From: Sulfurovum sp.
GTDB taxonomy: Bacteria; Campylobacterota; Campylobacteria; Campylobacterales; Sulfurovaceae
Direction of reading: 5' to 3'
Length of the DNA: 36,718 bases
NCBI GenBank assembly: GCA_016744875.1
Contig: JADGDL010000018.1
Span: forward strand, 1 to 36,718
In this document: piece after piece, positions 15,545-23,860 of the stretch
How the letters are laid out: each line of letters starts with the position of its first letter
Numbering within the stretch: position 1 is the stretch's first letter
The notes under the pieces: generated by a model
The model's input: only the letters and a program-made list of their open reading frames with translations
Database searches by the model: none
What the model was told of the DNA's origin: nothing
Program-made: the position numbers and the translations under genes

Positions 15545-17071
15545 ATGGAAAATATATTAAGTATATTGGTGTTCTTCCCGGCAGTCGCAGGATTGCTAGG
15601 ATTTGTAATAGATAAGGATTCTGCAAGAGCCTATGGTATTACTGTAGCTGCGATCGAGTTCCTTTTGTCTTTATGGTTATGGTTTAGTTTTGATACTTCA
15701 AATGCAGGTATGCAATTTGTTGAAATGATCCCTTTGATCCCTGATATGGGTATCTCTTATTATCTTGGTGCTGACGGTATCTCATTGTTCATTATATTGA
15801 TGACAACATTGATGACACTGATCGGTATGGCATCTATGGGTGAGACGAAGAACATTAAAAATATGATCGTTACACTTCTTTTCCTAGAGATGACAATGGT
15901 GGGTGTATTTGTTGCGCTTGATGCGATCATTTTCTACTTGTTCTGGGAGCTTTCTCTTGTTCCGATGTTATATATCATCGGTGCTTGGGGTGGACCTCTT
16001 AGAGTTTATGCATCGATCAAATTCTTCCTGTATACATTTACAGGATCATTGATCATGTTGGTAGGTATGTTATTTGTTGCATACATTTATCACAGTCTGA
16101 CAGGTGTATGGAGCTTTGCTATCACTGACTGGTATGCATTGGTATTGCCGGAGAGTTATCAATTATGGCTCTTTGCGGCATTCTTTATCGGATTTGCGAT
16201 CAAGGTACCAATGTTCCCATTCCATACGTGGATCCCTTATGCACACGGGCAGGCACCAACGATCGGTTCTGTTATTCTTGCAGCGGTACTCCTTAAAATG
16301 GGTACATACGGATTTGTAAGATTTTCACTTCCAATGTTCCCTGATGCATCAGTAGCGGCGATTACGCCGATCGCTGTATTGTCACTCATTATGGTGATCT
16401 ATACAGCGATGATCGCATATGCTCAAAAAGATATGAAACAGGTTATTGCATACTCTTCTGTATCACACATGGGTATCATCATGTTGGGTCTTTTTGCGAT
16501 GAATGCAGAAGGTCTGTCTGGTTCAGTTTTCCAAATGTTATCTCACGGTATCGTTTCGGGTGCACTGTTTATGTTAGTTGGTATGATCTATGAAAGAAGA
16601 CATACTAAGTTACTTTCTGAATACGGTGGATTAGCAGCAGTCATGCCTAAGTTTGCCATTATCTTTGGTGTAATGCTTATGGCATCAGTGGGTCTACCAC
16701 TGACTATCGGTTTTGTTGGTGAATTCTTAGTACTTTTAGGTTTCTACCAAGTATCACCGATGATAACTATCTTAGCGGGTACATCTATCATCCTTGGTGC
16801 TGTGTACATGCTCAGAGTAATGAAACTTGCTTTCTTTGGTCCACTGGACAATGAAGAGAACAAAAAATTAAAAGACCTTAACGGTAGAGAGACATGGTCA
16901 CTCATACCACTTGTAGCAATTGTTATTTGGTTGGGTGTATATCCTAAACCTGTATTGGGCCCTATCGATAACTCAGTAAATGCTTTACTTACATTCATGG
17001 AAGAAAAGGCGATTACACAAGAGGCTAAAGATACGATAATCGTATCAAAATCATCTAAGGAGGCGAACTAA
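15545..17071 (+). CDS. nuoM: NADH-quinone oxidoreductase subunit M (antiporter-like)
   Basis: NuoM is the middle antiporter-like subunit. It has 508 residues and about 14 hydrophobic segments. Key residues are Glu135 in FWELSLVPM and Lys220 in IKVPMFPFHTWIPYAHGQAP, both the family consensus. The stop overlaps the ATG of nuoN by one base. Nothing in it departs from the family. Confidence 0.97.
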   Translation: MENILSILVFFPAVAGLLGFVIDKDSARAYGITVAAIEFLLSLWLWFSFDTSNAGMQFVEMIPLIPDMGISYYLGADGISLFIILMTTLMTLIGMASMGETKNIKNMIVTLLFLEMTMVGVFVALDAIIFYLFWELSLVPMLYIIGAWGGPLRVYASIKFFLYTFTGSLIMLVGMLFVAYIYHSLTGVWSFAITDWYALVLPESYQLWLFAAFFIGFAIKVPMFPFHTWIPYAHGQAPTIGSVILAAVLLKMGTYGFVRFSLPMFPDASVAAITPIAVLSLIMVIYTAMIAYAQKDMKQVIAYSSVSHMGIIMLGLFAMNAEGLSGSVFQMLSHGIVSGALFMLVGMIYERRHTKLLSEYGGLAAVMPKFAIIFGVMLMASVGLPLTIGFVGEFLVLLGFYQVSPMITILAGTSIILGAVYMLRVMKLAFFGPLDNEENKKLKDLNGRETWSLIPLVAIVIWLGVYPKPVLGPIDNSVNALLTFMEEKAITQEAKDTIIVSKSSKEAN

Positions 17072-18561
17072 TGTTAGAGCCTATTAACGTAAGTTTAGAG
17101 AGTCTAAACCTTATTACCCTTGCACCGATGCTTATTGCTATTGCAGGTGGTTTGATCATTTTAATTATTGACCTGCTCAATGATAAACTACATAAATCAC
17201 TTTATGTTATGTTAACTATATTGATACTTTTCGTCGACTTTGGTGCAGTACTTGGATTGAATATAAATGAACGCGGTTTCTTTGATGTGATGCTCATAGA
17301 TGGTGTTTCTATCATTTCACAACTCATGATCATTGCGGGTTCTATGATCTTCATTCCTCTGGCACTGACATCAAAAAGATTCCATGAGTTCTCATACCCT
17401 GAGTTCTTCGCACTCTTCTTGTTCATGATCTCAGGATTCCAGTTCATGGTGGCTACAGATAACCTTATCCTTATCTTTGTGGGTATCGAAACTGCTTCCC
17501 TTGCACTTTATACGCTTATTGCACTTCACAACAGAGCAAACTCTTATGAGGCAGCAGTGAAGTACTTTACGATGGGTGCACTTGCAGCAGCGTTCTTTGC
17601 TATGGGTTCAGCGGTTGTATATGCATTGACAGGTTCAGTAGAACTTTACAAAGTGGCAGAAGTAATGGCTACACGTGTGAATGAGACAGGAATTATGGTT
17701 GCGATCTTCGGATCATCCGTATTGTTACTGGTTGCTTTTGCATTTAAGCTATCACTTTTCCCTTTCCATACATGGGCACCGGATGTTTATGAAGGTGCTT
17801 CTGCACCATTGGCTGGTTACATGTCAGTTGTACCGAAGATCGCAGCATTTGTTGTGAGTATAAGAATTTTTGGTATGTATATTGATCTTGGTATCGAGTG
17901 GGTACGTATTGTTATCTTGGTGATGGCTGTACTTACTATGACACTGGCAAACATTATGGCTTTGGTTCAAGATGATGTGAAACGTATGCTTGCATACTCA
18001 TCTATCTCTCATGCTGGGTTCATTATGGCAGCTTTGGCATTGGATACAACAGAAGGTAACACAGCGATCTTTATGTATTATGCACTCTTTATGTTCACTA
18101 ACCTTGGAGCATTTGCAATGTTATGGATCTCTCGTAGTAAAAAGAGAAGATTTAATGAACTTCATGATCACCCGTATGAAAAGTTTGCGGGACTCATCCA
18201 GATCATGCCAATGGGTGCTGTGGTTATGGCAGTATTTATGTTATCACTTGCTGGAGTACCTCCGTTTTCGGTGTTCTGGGGTAAGATCTACGTGATGCAG
18301 GCAGCAGTGAATGCTGGTTACATTTGGCTTGCGATCGTTATGGGACTTAACTCTGCGATTGCAGCGTACTACTACTTGAAGTTAGTCATATACATGTTCT
18401 TAAAAGATCCTGTAAAAGATGTAGAAGTGGTTTATTACAACATTTCTAGACCATTGATGGTTATCATCGGTTTTGCAACTGTTGCAACTGTAGCAGCGAT
18501 CTTCTATGTTCAGCCGCTTGTATCTTACTTGTACTATATGATCTCTGCGAGTGGGTATTAA
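17071..18561 (+). CDS. nuoN: NADH-quinone oxidoreductase subunit N (antiporter-like)
   Basis: NuoN is the antiporter-like subunit nearest the quinone module. The product has 496 residues and about 14 hydrophobic segments. Glu140 (FVGIETASLALYTL) and Lys226 (FKLSLFPFHTWAPDVYEGA) are the conserved pumping residues. It is the last gene of the nuo operon, and a 20-bp palindrome follows 14 bases after its stop. Confidence 0.97.
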   Translation: MLEPINVSLESLNLITLAPMLIAIAGGLIILIIDLLNDKLHKSLYVMLTILILFVDFGAVLGLNINERGFFDVMLIDGVSIISQLMIIAGSMIFIPLALTSKRFHEFSYPEFFALFLFMISGFQFMVATDNLILIFVGIETASLALYTLIALHNRANSYEAAVKYFTMGALAAAFFAMGSAVVYALTGSVELYKVAEVMATRVNETGIMVAIFGSSVLLLVAFAFKLSLFPFHTWAPDVYEGASAPLAGYMSVVPKIAAFVVSIRIFGMYIDLGIEWVRIVILVMAVLTMTLANIMALVQDDVKRMLAYSSISHAGFIMAALALDTTEGNTAIFMYYALFMFTNLGAFAMLWISRSKKRRFNELHDHPYEKFAGLIQIMPMGAVVMAVFMLSLAGVPPFSVFWGKIYVMQAAVNAGYIWLAIVMGLNSAIAAYYYLKLVIYMFLKDPVKDVEVVYYNISRPLMVIIGFATVATVAAIFYVQPLVSYLYYMISASGY

Positions 18562-18574
18562 AAACGTGTTGTTT

Positions 18575-18594
18575 CGTGGGCATTAATGCCCACG
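18575..18594. terminator. Palindrome between nuoN and miaA, likely bidirectional terminator
   Basis: CGTGGGCATTAATGCCCACG is a perfect 20-bp palindrome, an 8-bp stem with a TTAA loop. It sits between two convergent genes and touches the miaA stop codon. There is no good T-run directly after it on the plus strand; on the minus strand a TTTTT run comes only about 10 bases later. Termination is therefore inferred mainly from position. Confidence 0.55.
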
Positions 18595-19491
18595 TTATAC
18601 CAATAAAATCTTTTCCAACTCTTTCACACTCCCTTTTATCACATCATCAAATTGAGAATTATTGAATGTTGTCTGTCTTTTGGCAAGACGTGCTGTATTG
18701 ATGATGACCTTCTCTACGAGTAGTTTTTTATCATACAGACCATCCAGGTAAGCCAGTGTCTCTTTGATACCTATCGCCTTCATACAGTTAGGTTGACGTG
18801 AATATTTTTTTTCCAACATACAGATCTCATCAATGAGACCTTCATCAAGCATCAGTTTTGTTCGTAAAGTAATACGCTCTCTTAATAACTCTCTCTCTAC
18901 AACGATCTGATAGATAGGCAGGGAGTCAGTAATGGTAGGTTTAGGCGGGAATCTATGAAAATAGACAGTAGGGGTTAAAGAAGTTTCAATGTAGAGATGT
19001 AGAGCTTTTTCAATGCGGTAACTATCGTTAGCTTTTATATTTATCATATATGTAGGATCCAGTGAATAAAGCCATTCATAGGTAGTAGGTAGATCTTTTA
19101 AATGTTTTGCAGCTTCTGCTATAGTTTTTTCAGAGATATTTGGTACATCGCTAATACCATCAATCAACATCTTGAGATAAAAACTTGTACCCCCAACGAT
19201 AACAAGATTTTTGTTTTCTTGTAAACAGAGGTCATAAACCTCATGGTATAATTTGATAAAAGTGCTTACATCGAAATCTTCATGAGGATAAAGATAATCT
19301 AATCCAAAATGTTTGACATCTGCACGTTCTTCTACAGTTGGTTTGGCAGATACAATGTCTATCTCTTTATAGATAGAGAGAGAATCAAGTGATAAAATGT
19401 AGGCATTCATCTTCTGGGCTAACTTGATGGAAAGTGCTGTTTTTCCTGAAGCTGTAGGACCTATGAGTGCAAGTTGTTGTATATTATTCAT
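18595..19491 (-). CDS. miaA: tRNA dimethylallyltransferase MiaA
   Basis: MiaA transfers a dimethylallyl group to A37 of tRNAs reading UNN codons, making i6A, the substrate of MiaB, which is also in this window. The P-loop LIGPTASGKT lies at the N-terminus, and LSLDSLSIYKEIDIVSAKPT and VGGTSFYLKMLIDG are family signatures. With the ATG at 19491 the protein has 298 residues. An in-frame TTG at 19515 would add 8 residues (LLWYDYT region); neither start has a clear ribosome binding site, and the ATG fits the family's short N-terminus. It is transcribed against nuoN and divergently from pssA. Confidence 0.92.
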   Translation of the reverse strand: MNNIQQLALIGPTASGKTALSIKLAQKMNAYILSLDSLSIYKEIDIVSAKPTVEERADVKHFGLDYLYPHEDFDVSTFIKLYHEVYDLCLQENKNLVIVGGTSFYLKMLIDGISDVPNISEKTIAEAAKHLKDLPTTYEWLYSLDPTYMINIKANDSYRIEKALHLYIETSLTPTVYFHRFPPKPTITDSLPIYQIVVERELLRERITLRTKLMLDEGLIDEICMLEKKYSRQPNCMKAIGIKETLAYLDGLYDKKLLVEKVIINTARLAKRQTTFNNSQFDDVIKGSVKELEKILLV

Positions 19492-19515
19492 AGTGTAATC
19501 ATACCATAACAGCAA

Positions 19516-19535
19516 AAAAGGTAAAATAACCTTTT
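19516..19535. promoter_or_regulatory. Inverted repeat between miaA and pssA
   Basis: AAAAGGT (516-522) and ACCTTTT (529-535) form a 7-bp inverted repeat with a 6-base spacer in the short divergent gap. It overlaps the region where both promoters must lie, so an operator role is possible. It resembles the element at 901-919 upstream of nuoA. Confidence 0.3.
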
Positions 19536-19551
19536 AGATATAAGGCTTACA

Positions 19552-20112
19552 ATGAATTTATTTGACAAAGACAACCGTTTTAACATAGCCAATATGGTTA
19601 CATATATGAATATCACCATGGGGGTTATGGCTATTTATTTCATTGTAAAAGGTGACTTTTTTACAGCGATCATCTTAGCATGGATCGGTGGTGCCTGTGA
19701 TATCATAGATGGTAAACTGGCACGTAAATATACGCTCTCTACAGAGTTTGGTATACAGTTGGATTCTTTTGCAGACTTTCTCTCCTTTGTGGTTATGCCG
19801 GCTTTTTTACTTTTTTATGCAGTCAAACAATATACAGTAGTATCCGGACTGGAAGAGTTGGTACTTGGACTGGTCTTTATATGGTATATCATTAACGGTT
19901 TACGAAGATTGGTAGAGTTTAACCTTAAGGTAGATGTAGGTGAAGTAGAAAAGTACTTTGAAGGTGTGCCAACACCTTTGGGTGCCATACTGCTATGGGT
20001 ACTCTATCTGCTCTTGGCCTATGGTGTGATCACAAGTGGATATCTTATCGCTGTTTTAGTGACAACAATTGCCTGGTCACTTAACTCAACACTTAAAATA
20101 CCACACCCATAG
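19552..20112 (+). CDS. pssA: CDP-alcohol phosphatidyltransferase, likely CDP-diacylglycerol-serine O-phosphatidyltransferase
   Basis: This integral membrane enzyme joins CDP-diacylglycerol with an alcohol, here probably serine, on the way to phosphatidylethanolamine. The family motif is complete: Asp50, Asp53-Gly54, Ala57-Arg58, Gly67, Asp71 and Asp75 (DIIDGKLAR then FGIQLDSFAD). About six hydrophobic segments occupy the 186 residues. GVPTPLGA near residue 140 resembles the PssA form of this loop rather than PgsA. It is short for PssA, so the substrate is less certain than the family. A prenyltransferase gene follows after 20 bases. Confidence 0.82.
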   Translation: MNLFDKDNRFNIANMVTYMNITMGVMAIYFIVKGDFFTAIILAWIGGACDIIDGKLARKYTLSTEFGIQLDSFADFLSFVVMPAFLLFYAVKQYTVVSGLEELVLGLVFIWYIINGLRRLVEFNLKVDVGEVEKYFEGVPTPLGAILLWVLYLLLAYGVITSGYLIAVLVTTIAWSLNSTLKIPHP

Positions 20113-20132
20113 TCAGTGAAGAAAGAGTTATA

Positions 20133-21002
20133 GTGAGTAGCATCAAGAAAACACTGTCTGATTTTTCTGAATTGGTAATGTTCAAACACTCTGTGTTCTC
20201 TTTGCCTTTTATTTTCATTGCCATGTTGGTTGCTTCTTATCATGATAGCGGTTCTGGGTGGTTCGGATGGAAACTGCTTTTTCTAGGAATATTGGCAGCA
20301 GTTACTGCGCGTAATTTTGCTATGGGTGTAAACCGTTATTTAGATAGAGATGTTGATATCCTTAACCCACGTACCATGAACAGACCATCTGTGGATGGAA
20401 GAGTAAGTGATATGCAGATGTTGGGTTTTATATTTGTCAATGCTTTATTATTTATTGTAGTAGCCTATTTTGTTAATACTTTGGCATTTCAAATGGCAAT
20501 GCCAATACTTTTAATACTTGGAGCCTATACCCTCTTTAAACGCTTCTCATCCATGGCACACCTCATACTGGGCATAAGCTTAGGTTTGGCTCCCATAGCA
20601 GGTGTTGTAGCTGTCTCTGGGGAGATAACTTCATGGTCTATTGCTTTAGGTGCAGGTGTAATGTTCTGGGTAGCAGGATTTGATCTTCTGTATTCACTGC
20701 AGGATATTGAGTTTGATAAAGCCAATGGCTTACACTCTATACCTTCCAAATTTGGTGCCCAAAATACCATGCGTATAGCCAGAGTATTTCATGTCTTGGC
20801 TGTACTGTTATGGGGATATTTTGTGTATTTGGCAAATTTAGGATTCTGGGCAGAACTCTCTGTTCTTCTTAGTGCTATAATGTTAAGTTACGAACATTAT
20901 ATTGTTAACAAAGATTTTAATAAAATAGACAAAGCCTTTTTTACGGTTAACGGGTACCTGGGTTTTGTCTTTATACTACTTATAATTGTGGAGGTTGCAT
21001 AG
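20133..21002 (+). CDS. mqnP: UbiA-family prenyltransferase, likely menaquinone (futalosine pathway) MqnP
   Basis: This is an integral membrane prenyltransferase of 289 residues with about eight to nine hydrophobic segments. Both Asp-rich metal-diphosphate motifs are present: Asn67-x3-Asp71-x3-Asp75 (NRYLDRDVD) and DLLYSLQDIEFDKANG. Campylobacterota make menaquinone by the futalosine route and lack ubiquinone, so MqnP is a better call than UbiA; that is inference from lineage. The product would be the quinone reduced by the complex I encoded upstream. The start is GTG at 20133, after GAAAGAG. The stop abuts the next ATG. Confidence 0.82.
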   Translation: MSSIKKTLSDFSELVMFKHSVFSLPFIFIAMLVASYHDSGSGWFGWKLLFLGILAAVTARNFAMGVNRYLDRDVDILNPRTMNRPSVDGRVSDMQMLGFIFVNALLFIVVAYFVNTLAFQMAMPILLILGAYTLFKRFSSMAHLILGISLGLAPIAGVVAVSGEITSWSIALGAGVMFWVAGFDLLYSLQDIEFDKANGLHSIPSKFGAQNTMRIARVFHVLAVLLWGYFVYLANLGFWAELSVLLSAIMLSYEHYIVNKDFNKIDKAFFTVNGYLGFVFILLIIVEVA

Positions 21003-21326
21003 ATGGATATGATAGATTTTATTGTTTTGGGGTTATTGGCGTTACTGGTGATAATTTTGTTTATATTGATAAGTAAAAACTCTAAATTGTACAAAGAGAA
21101 CCAACAATTGACAGAGATACTTGAAATGAAAAATATCACTATATCAAACTATGAAGCCTCACGTGTAGCGGTAAAAGATGTTATGGAAAACTTCTCATCA
21201 CTTGATGATGTGATGTCTCTGATCAATGCAGGGGAAAGTAAAGCAACTGTAGCTGAAAAACTGGGTATGCCTGTAAGCAGGATAGAGCTTATCATCAAGT
21301 TTGACAAGTTAAAAAAGAGAGACTAA
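21003..21326 (+). CDS. Small single-pass membrane protein with helix-turn-helix-like C-terminus
   Basis: The 107-residue protein has one hydrophobic segment at about residues 5-24, then a helical stretch rich in Lys, Glu and Asn, and from about 66 a conserved-looking end: SSLDDVMSLINAGESKATVAEKLGMPVSRIELIIKFDKL. This end resembles the short helix-turn-helix modules in proteins annotated as DUF6115 or similar. I do not recognise a specific function. It sits with no gap between the prenyltransferase and the uracil-DNA glycosylase, so it is surely expressed with them. DNA binding by a membrane-anchored protein is possible but unproven. Confidence 0.75.
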   Translation: MDMIDFIVLGLLALLVIILFILISKNSKLYKENQQLTEILEMKNITISNYEASRVAVKDVMENFSSLDDVMSLINAGESKATVAEKLGMPVSRIELIIKFDKLKKRD

Positions 21327-22025
21327 GTGTCCTACGCTTCATGGGAAACACTTTTAAGTAAAGCCTATGCCTCCCTTGATAAAGAATATCAAAAATTCTT
21401 AGAAGAAAATACTAAGTATTTCCCTTCTAAAGAAGACTACTTCAACGCCTTCAAAACACTTCCAAAAAACAAAGTAAAATACATTTTATTTGGTCAGGAC
21501 CCTTACCCTCGAGTAGAGAGTGCTGGAGGGTATGCCTTTATAGATACGAATGTAAAATGCCTTTTTTCAGAGTCAGGGTTAAGTAAAGAGGTGAACCGTG
21601 CAACAAGTTTAAGAAATTTTATCAAGATGGCACTGCTTGCCAGAGGAGACTTAAAAGATGATACTTCACAAGAGGACATTGCCAAAGTAGATAAAACACA
21701 TCTGATAGACTCTATAGAGGCCTTAAGAGAGAATTTTGAGAAGCATGGTGTATTGCTTTTAAATACTGCACTGATATTTACAGACAAAAAATCTTCAGCC
21801 AAACACATAAAAGCATGGCGTCCTTTTGTCCAGAGTTTACTCTCTTCTCTGGAAGAAGATGCACCAAAACTCATCTTATTTGGTACACACGCAAAAGATT
21901 TAAAAAAGAAGTTTTCACTGGAAAAATTTGAGACCATAGAGATGGAACACCCATACAATACAACGTTTATACATAATGAAAAAGCATTAGCACTTTTTGG
22001 GAGTATGAAGTTACTTGAGAAGTGA
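21327..22025 (+). CDS. Divergent family-1-like uracil-DNA glycosylase
   Basis: The 232-residue protein follows the Ung layout: SKEDYFNAFKTLP, GQDPY at 56-60, LLNTAL with Asn146, and EHPYNTTF with His208. These keep the catalytic Asp58, the thymine-excluding Tyr60, the uracil-binding Asn146 and the catalytic His208. Two strict signatures are altered: GQDPYH reads GQDPYP, and HPSPLS reads HPYNTT. It should remove uracil from DNA, but substrate range may differ from standard Ung. The start is GTG directly after the upstream TAA. The last gene of the pssA group. Confidence 0.78.
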   Translation: MSYASWETLLSKAYASLDKEYQKFLEENTKYFPSKEDYFNAFKTLPKNKVKYILFGQDPYPRVESAGGYAFIDTNVKCLFSESGLSKEVNRATSLRNFIKMALLARGDLKDDTSQEDIAKVDKTHLIDSIEALRENFEKHGVLLLNTALIFTDKKSSAKHIKAWRPFVQSLLSSLEEDAPKLILFGTHAKDLKKKFSLEKFETIEMEHPYNTTFIHNEKALALFGSMKLLEK

Positions 22026-22040
22026 ATGTAAATAAAGAGG

Positions 22041-22117
22041 TGGTACACCCATCAGGATTCGAACCTGAGACCTTCGGTACCGCAAACCGATGCTCTATCC
22101 AGCTGAGCTATGAGTGC
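22041..22117 (-). tRNA. tRNA-Arg (anticodon GCG)
   Basis: On the minus strand the 77-base cloverleaf is complete. Acceptor GCACTCA pairs with TGGGTGT (two G-U pairs), the D stem is GCTC/GAGC, the anticodon stem is TCGGT/ACCGA with loop TTGCGGT, the T arm is TCAGG-TTCGAAT-CCTGA, and the CCA end is encoded. Anticodon GCG reads CGC and CGU arginine codons. Most bacteria use an ACG tRNA with inosine for these codons. Confidence 0.95.
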
Positions 22118-22132
22118 ACATTTTATAAATGT
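22118..22132 (-). promoter_or_regulatory. Candidate -10 region for tRNA-Arg
   Basis: ACATTTATAAAATGT on the minus strand directly precedes the tRNA and includes TATAAA. It is also nearly palindromic. No conserved -35 is expected in this lineage, so this is a tentative call. Confidence 0.35.
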
Positions 22133-22214
22133 AGTAGCGATATTTAGAGCGAAAGTATAGCAAAAAAAACTTTAGCTTTTATAACCTTCAACCCAGACCT
22201 AACCAGAGTTACAC

Positions 22215-22220
22215 TATAAT
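22215..22220 (+). promoter_or_regulatory. -10 box for chePep-gmk
   Basis: A perfect TATAAT lies 35 bases upstream of the ATG at 22256, with CGGAG as ribosome binding site between them. It is the best -10 box in the gap after the tRNA gene. Confidence 0.55.
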
Positions 22221-22255
22221 CACAACCATATACCTCATACTTCCGGAGTTTACCT

Positions 22256-23176
22256 ATGACGATCTTACTCATAAATGACAATCCTGTTGTCTCCAGACTG
22301 CTTTCGCTGTGTACACGTGATGATGATATGATATTGGAAAAAGTTTCCAGCATTGATGAGGCAAGTGATACAAGATATGATGTTTTGTTCGCAGATGAGG
22401 CATCTTGTCAAGGGGATATTGCTTCTTTGTCAACCAGGCTGGATGTTGGTAAAAAAATCTATCTTTCATACAATGATGATCCTATGGCAGGTTTTGATGA
22501 GACGGTCAAAAAACCTTTTTTGCCTTCTCAGATCATAGAGATACTTAAAACGGTAGAAGTAAGAGAAGTGGAAGATGAAGTTTTAATGGAAGAGCCATCT
22601 ATGGATGTCCCTGAAATAGAAGAGCTCAATGATAATGATGAAGTACCAAGTATCTTTCCCCTTTCAGCTGAAGAAATAGATGAAGAAGAACTAAGTGAAG
22701 AAGCCGAAGAAGAATCTGAGGAAGAACAGAGTGAAGAAGAGAATGTTAGCCTTGCAGTACTTGATCGTGATGAGATAGAAAGGATCAAGGCACTGCTTGA
22801 TATGGATGAAGAAGAAGCTGAAGAACTTGACCTGAATGAAGAAGCGTATGAGTCACGTAAGATCGAAGTGATCAAAGAACAACTTATTGCAGATGGTTTA
22901 GAGATCTTTGAAGAAGAAGAGATCGTAGATGAAATAAGTAGATTTAAAGAGAAGAAAGAGAAGTCCAAAAAACAATTGGATAAAAAACAAAAGCCTAAAA
23001 AAACAGAGAAGAAAAAGAAAAAGAAGTCTAAAAATAAAAAGTTAACAGAGGGCGAGTTGTCTGCGATAGAAGATGCTGTAGAAGAGATGATAAAAAACTT
23101 AAAGCCTAAAGAAGTTAAAAAACTTTTAAAAGGTAAAGAGATAGACGTAAAAATACATTTAGAGGATAAGAAATAA
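22256..23176 (+). CDS. chePep: ChePep-like polar chemotaxis regulator (poly-Glu protein)
   Basis: The 306-residue protein has three parts. Residues 1-100 form a receiver-like domain: ILLINDNP with Asp8, Asp47 at the phosphoacceptor position in DVLFADEA, Ser71, and Lys86-Pro-Phe. Residues 103-225 are extremely acidic with many Glu runs. About 229-265 is Lys-rich, followed by a conserved end, LTEGELSAIEDAVEEMIKNL. This is the layout of H. pylori HP0322 (ChePep), a pole-localised protein that controls flagellar rotation, and HP0322 likewise neighbours gmk, tatA and argS. Orthology therefore rests on architecture plus gene order. The TAA overlaps the ATG of gmk by one base. Confidence 0.85.
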   Translation: MTILLINDNPVVSRLLSLCTRDDDMILEKVSSIDEASDTRYDVLFADEASCQGDIASLSTRLDVGKKIYLSYNDDPMAGFDETVKKPFLPSQIIEILKTVEVREVEDEVLMEEPSMDVPEIEELNDNDEVPSIFPLSAEEIDEEELSEEAEEESEEEQSEEENVSLAVLDRDEIERIKALLDMDEEEAEELDLNEEAYESRKIEVIKEQLIADGLEIFEEEEIVDEISRFKEKKEKSKKQLDKKQKPKKTEKKKKKKSKNKKLTEGELSAIEDAVEEMIKNLKPKEVKKLLKGKEIDVKIHLEDKK

Positions 23177-23793
23177 TGCAAAAAGGTGCCATATTGGTAC
23201 TTTCAGGCCCAAGTGGGGCAGGAAAAAGTACTATTATTAATGCGGCTTCTGGGGAGATCGGAGAGTATTATTTTTCTATTTCTACGACGACACGTGCGCC
23301 CAGAGTAGGGGAAAAAGACGGTAAAGATTATTTTTTTGTCAGTAAAGAGAGTTTTGAAGAAGATATTAAAGCAGGGAACTTCTTGGAGTATGCACAGGTA
23401 CACGGTAACTATTATGGTACATCATTAAAACCTGTTAGATTGGCCCTGGAAGAGGGAAAATTGGTTATCTTTGATATTGATGTACAGGGACATAGACTGG
23501 TACGAGCAAAAATGGATGACATTACAACCTCTGCATTTATCACGCCACCAACACTGAAGTCACTCGAAGAGAGACTACGTGCAAGATGCACTGATGATGA
23601 AGCTGTTATAGTAGGGCGTATAGAAAATGCACAAGTTGAGATCAAAGCTCTGGATGAATATGACTATACTATCATCAATGATACAGTAGAAGAAGCAGCT
23701 AGGGAGTTTGTTATCGTAGCAAAAGCTGCCAGATTGAAACAAAGTACGGAAGATGAAGAGAAATTTATCGCCAAGTGGTTAGGTGAAAAGTAA
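23176..23793 (+). CDS. gmk: Guanylate kinase
   Basis: Gmk converts GMP and ATP to GDP and ADP in the cytoplasm. The 205-residue product has the P-loop GPSGAGKS at 11-18, the GMP-binding region STTTRAPRVGEKDGKDYFFVS, and YGTSLKPV followed by FDIDVQG. The length is typical. The start overlaps the chePep stop (TAATG), so the pair is translationally coupled; this coupling of a nucleotide enzyme to a motility regulator is conserved in the lineage. Confidence 0.96.
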   Translation: MQKGAILVLSGPSGAGKSTIINAASGEIGEYYFSISTTTRAPRVGEKDGKDYFFVSKESFEEDIKAGNFLEYAQVHGNYYGTSLKPVRLALEEGKLVIFDIDVQGHRLVRAKMDDITTSAFITPPTLKSLEERLRARCTDDEAVIVGRIENAQVEIKALDEYDYTIINDTVEEAAREFVIVAKAARLKQSTEDEEKFIAKWLGEK

Positions 23794-23810
23794 GCTTAAA
23801 CATATTGGTG

Positions 23811-23816
23811 TATAAT
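23811..23816 (+). promoter_or_regulatory. -10 box for tatA
   Basis: A perfect TATAAT lies 45 bases before the tatA ATG, in the only gap between gmk and tatA. AAAAGGA at about 23849-23854 is the ribosome binding site. Confidence 0.55.
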
Positions 23817-23860
23817 TATTCAAATTAATGCTCAATGTAGCGAAATAAAAAGGACCAAAT

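Noticed and set aside
22528..23181. A serine/phenylalanine-rich 217-residue open frame on the minus strand
   Set aside because: It is the antisense of the Glu/Lys-rich chePep gene: GAA and AAA codons read backwards as Phe and Ser codons. It has no family motif.
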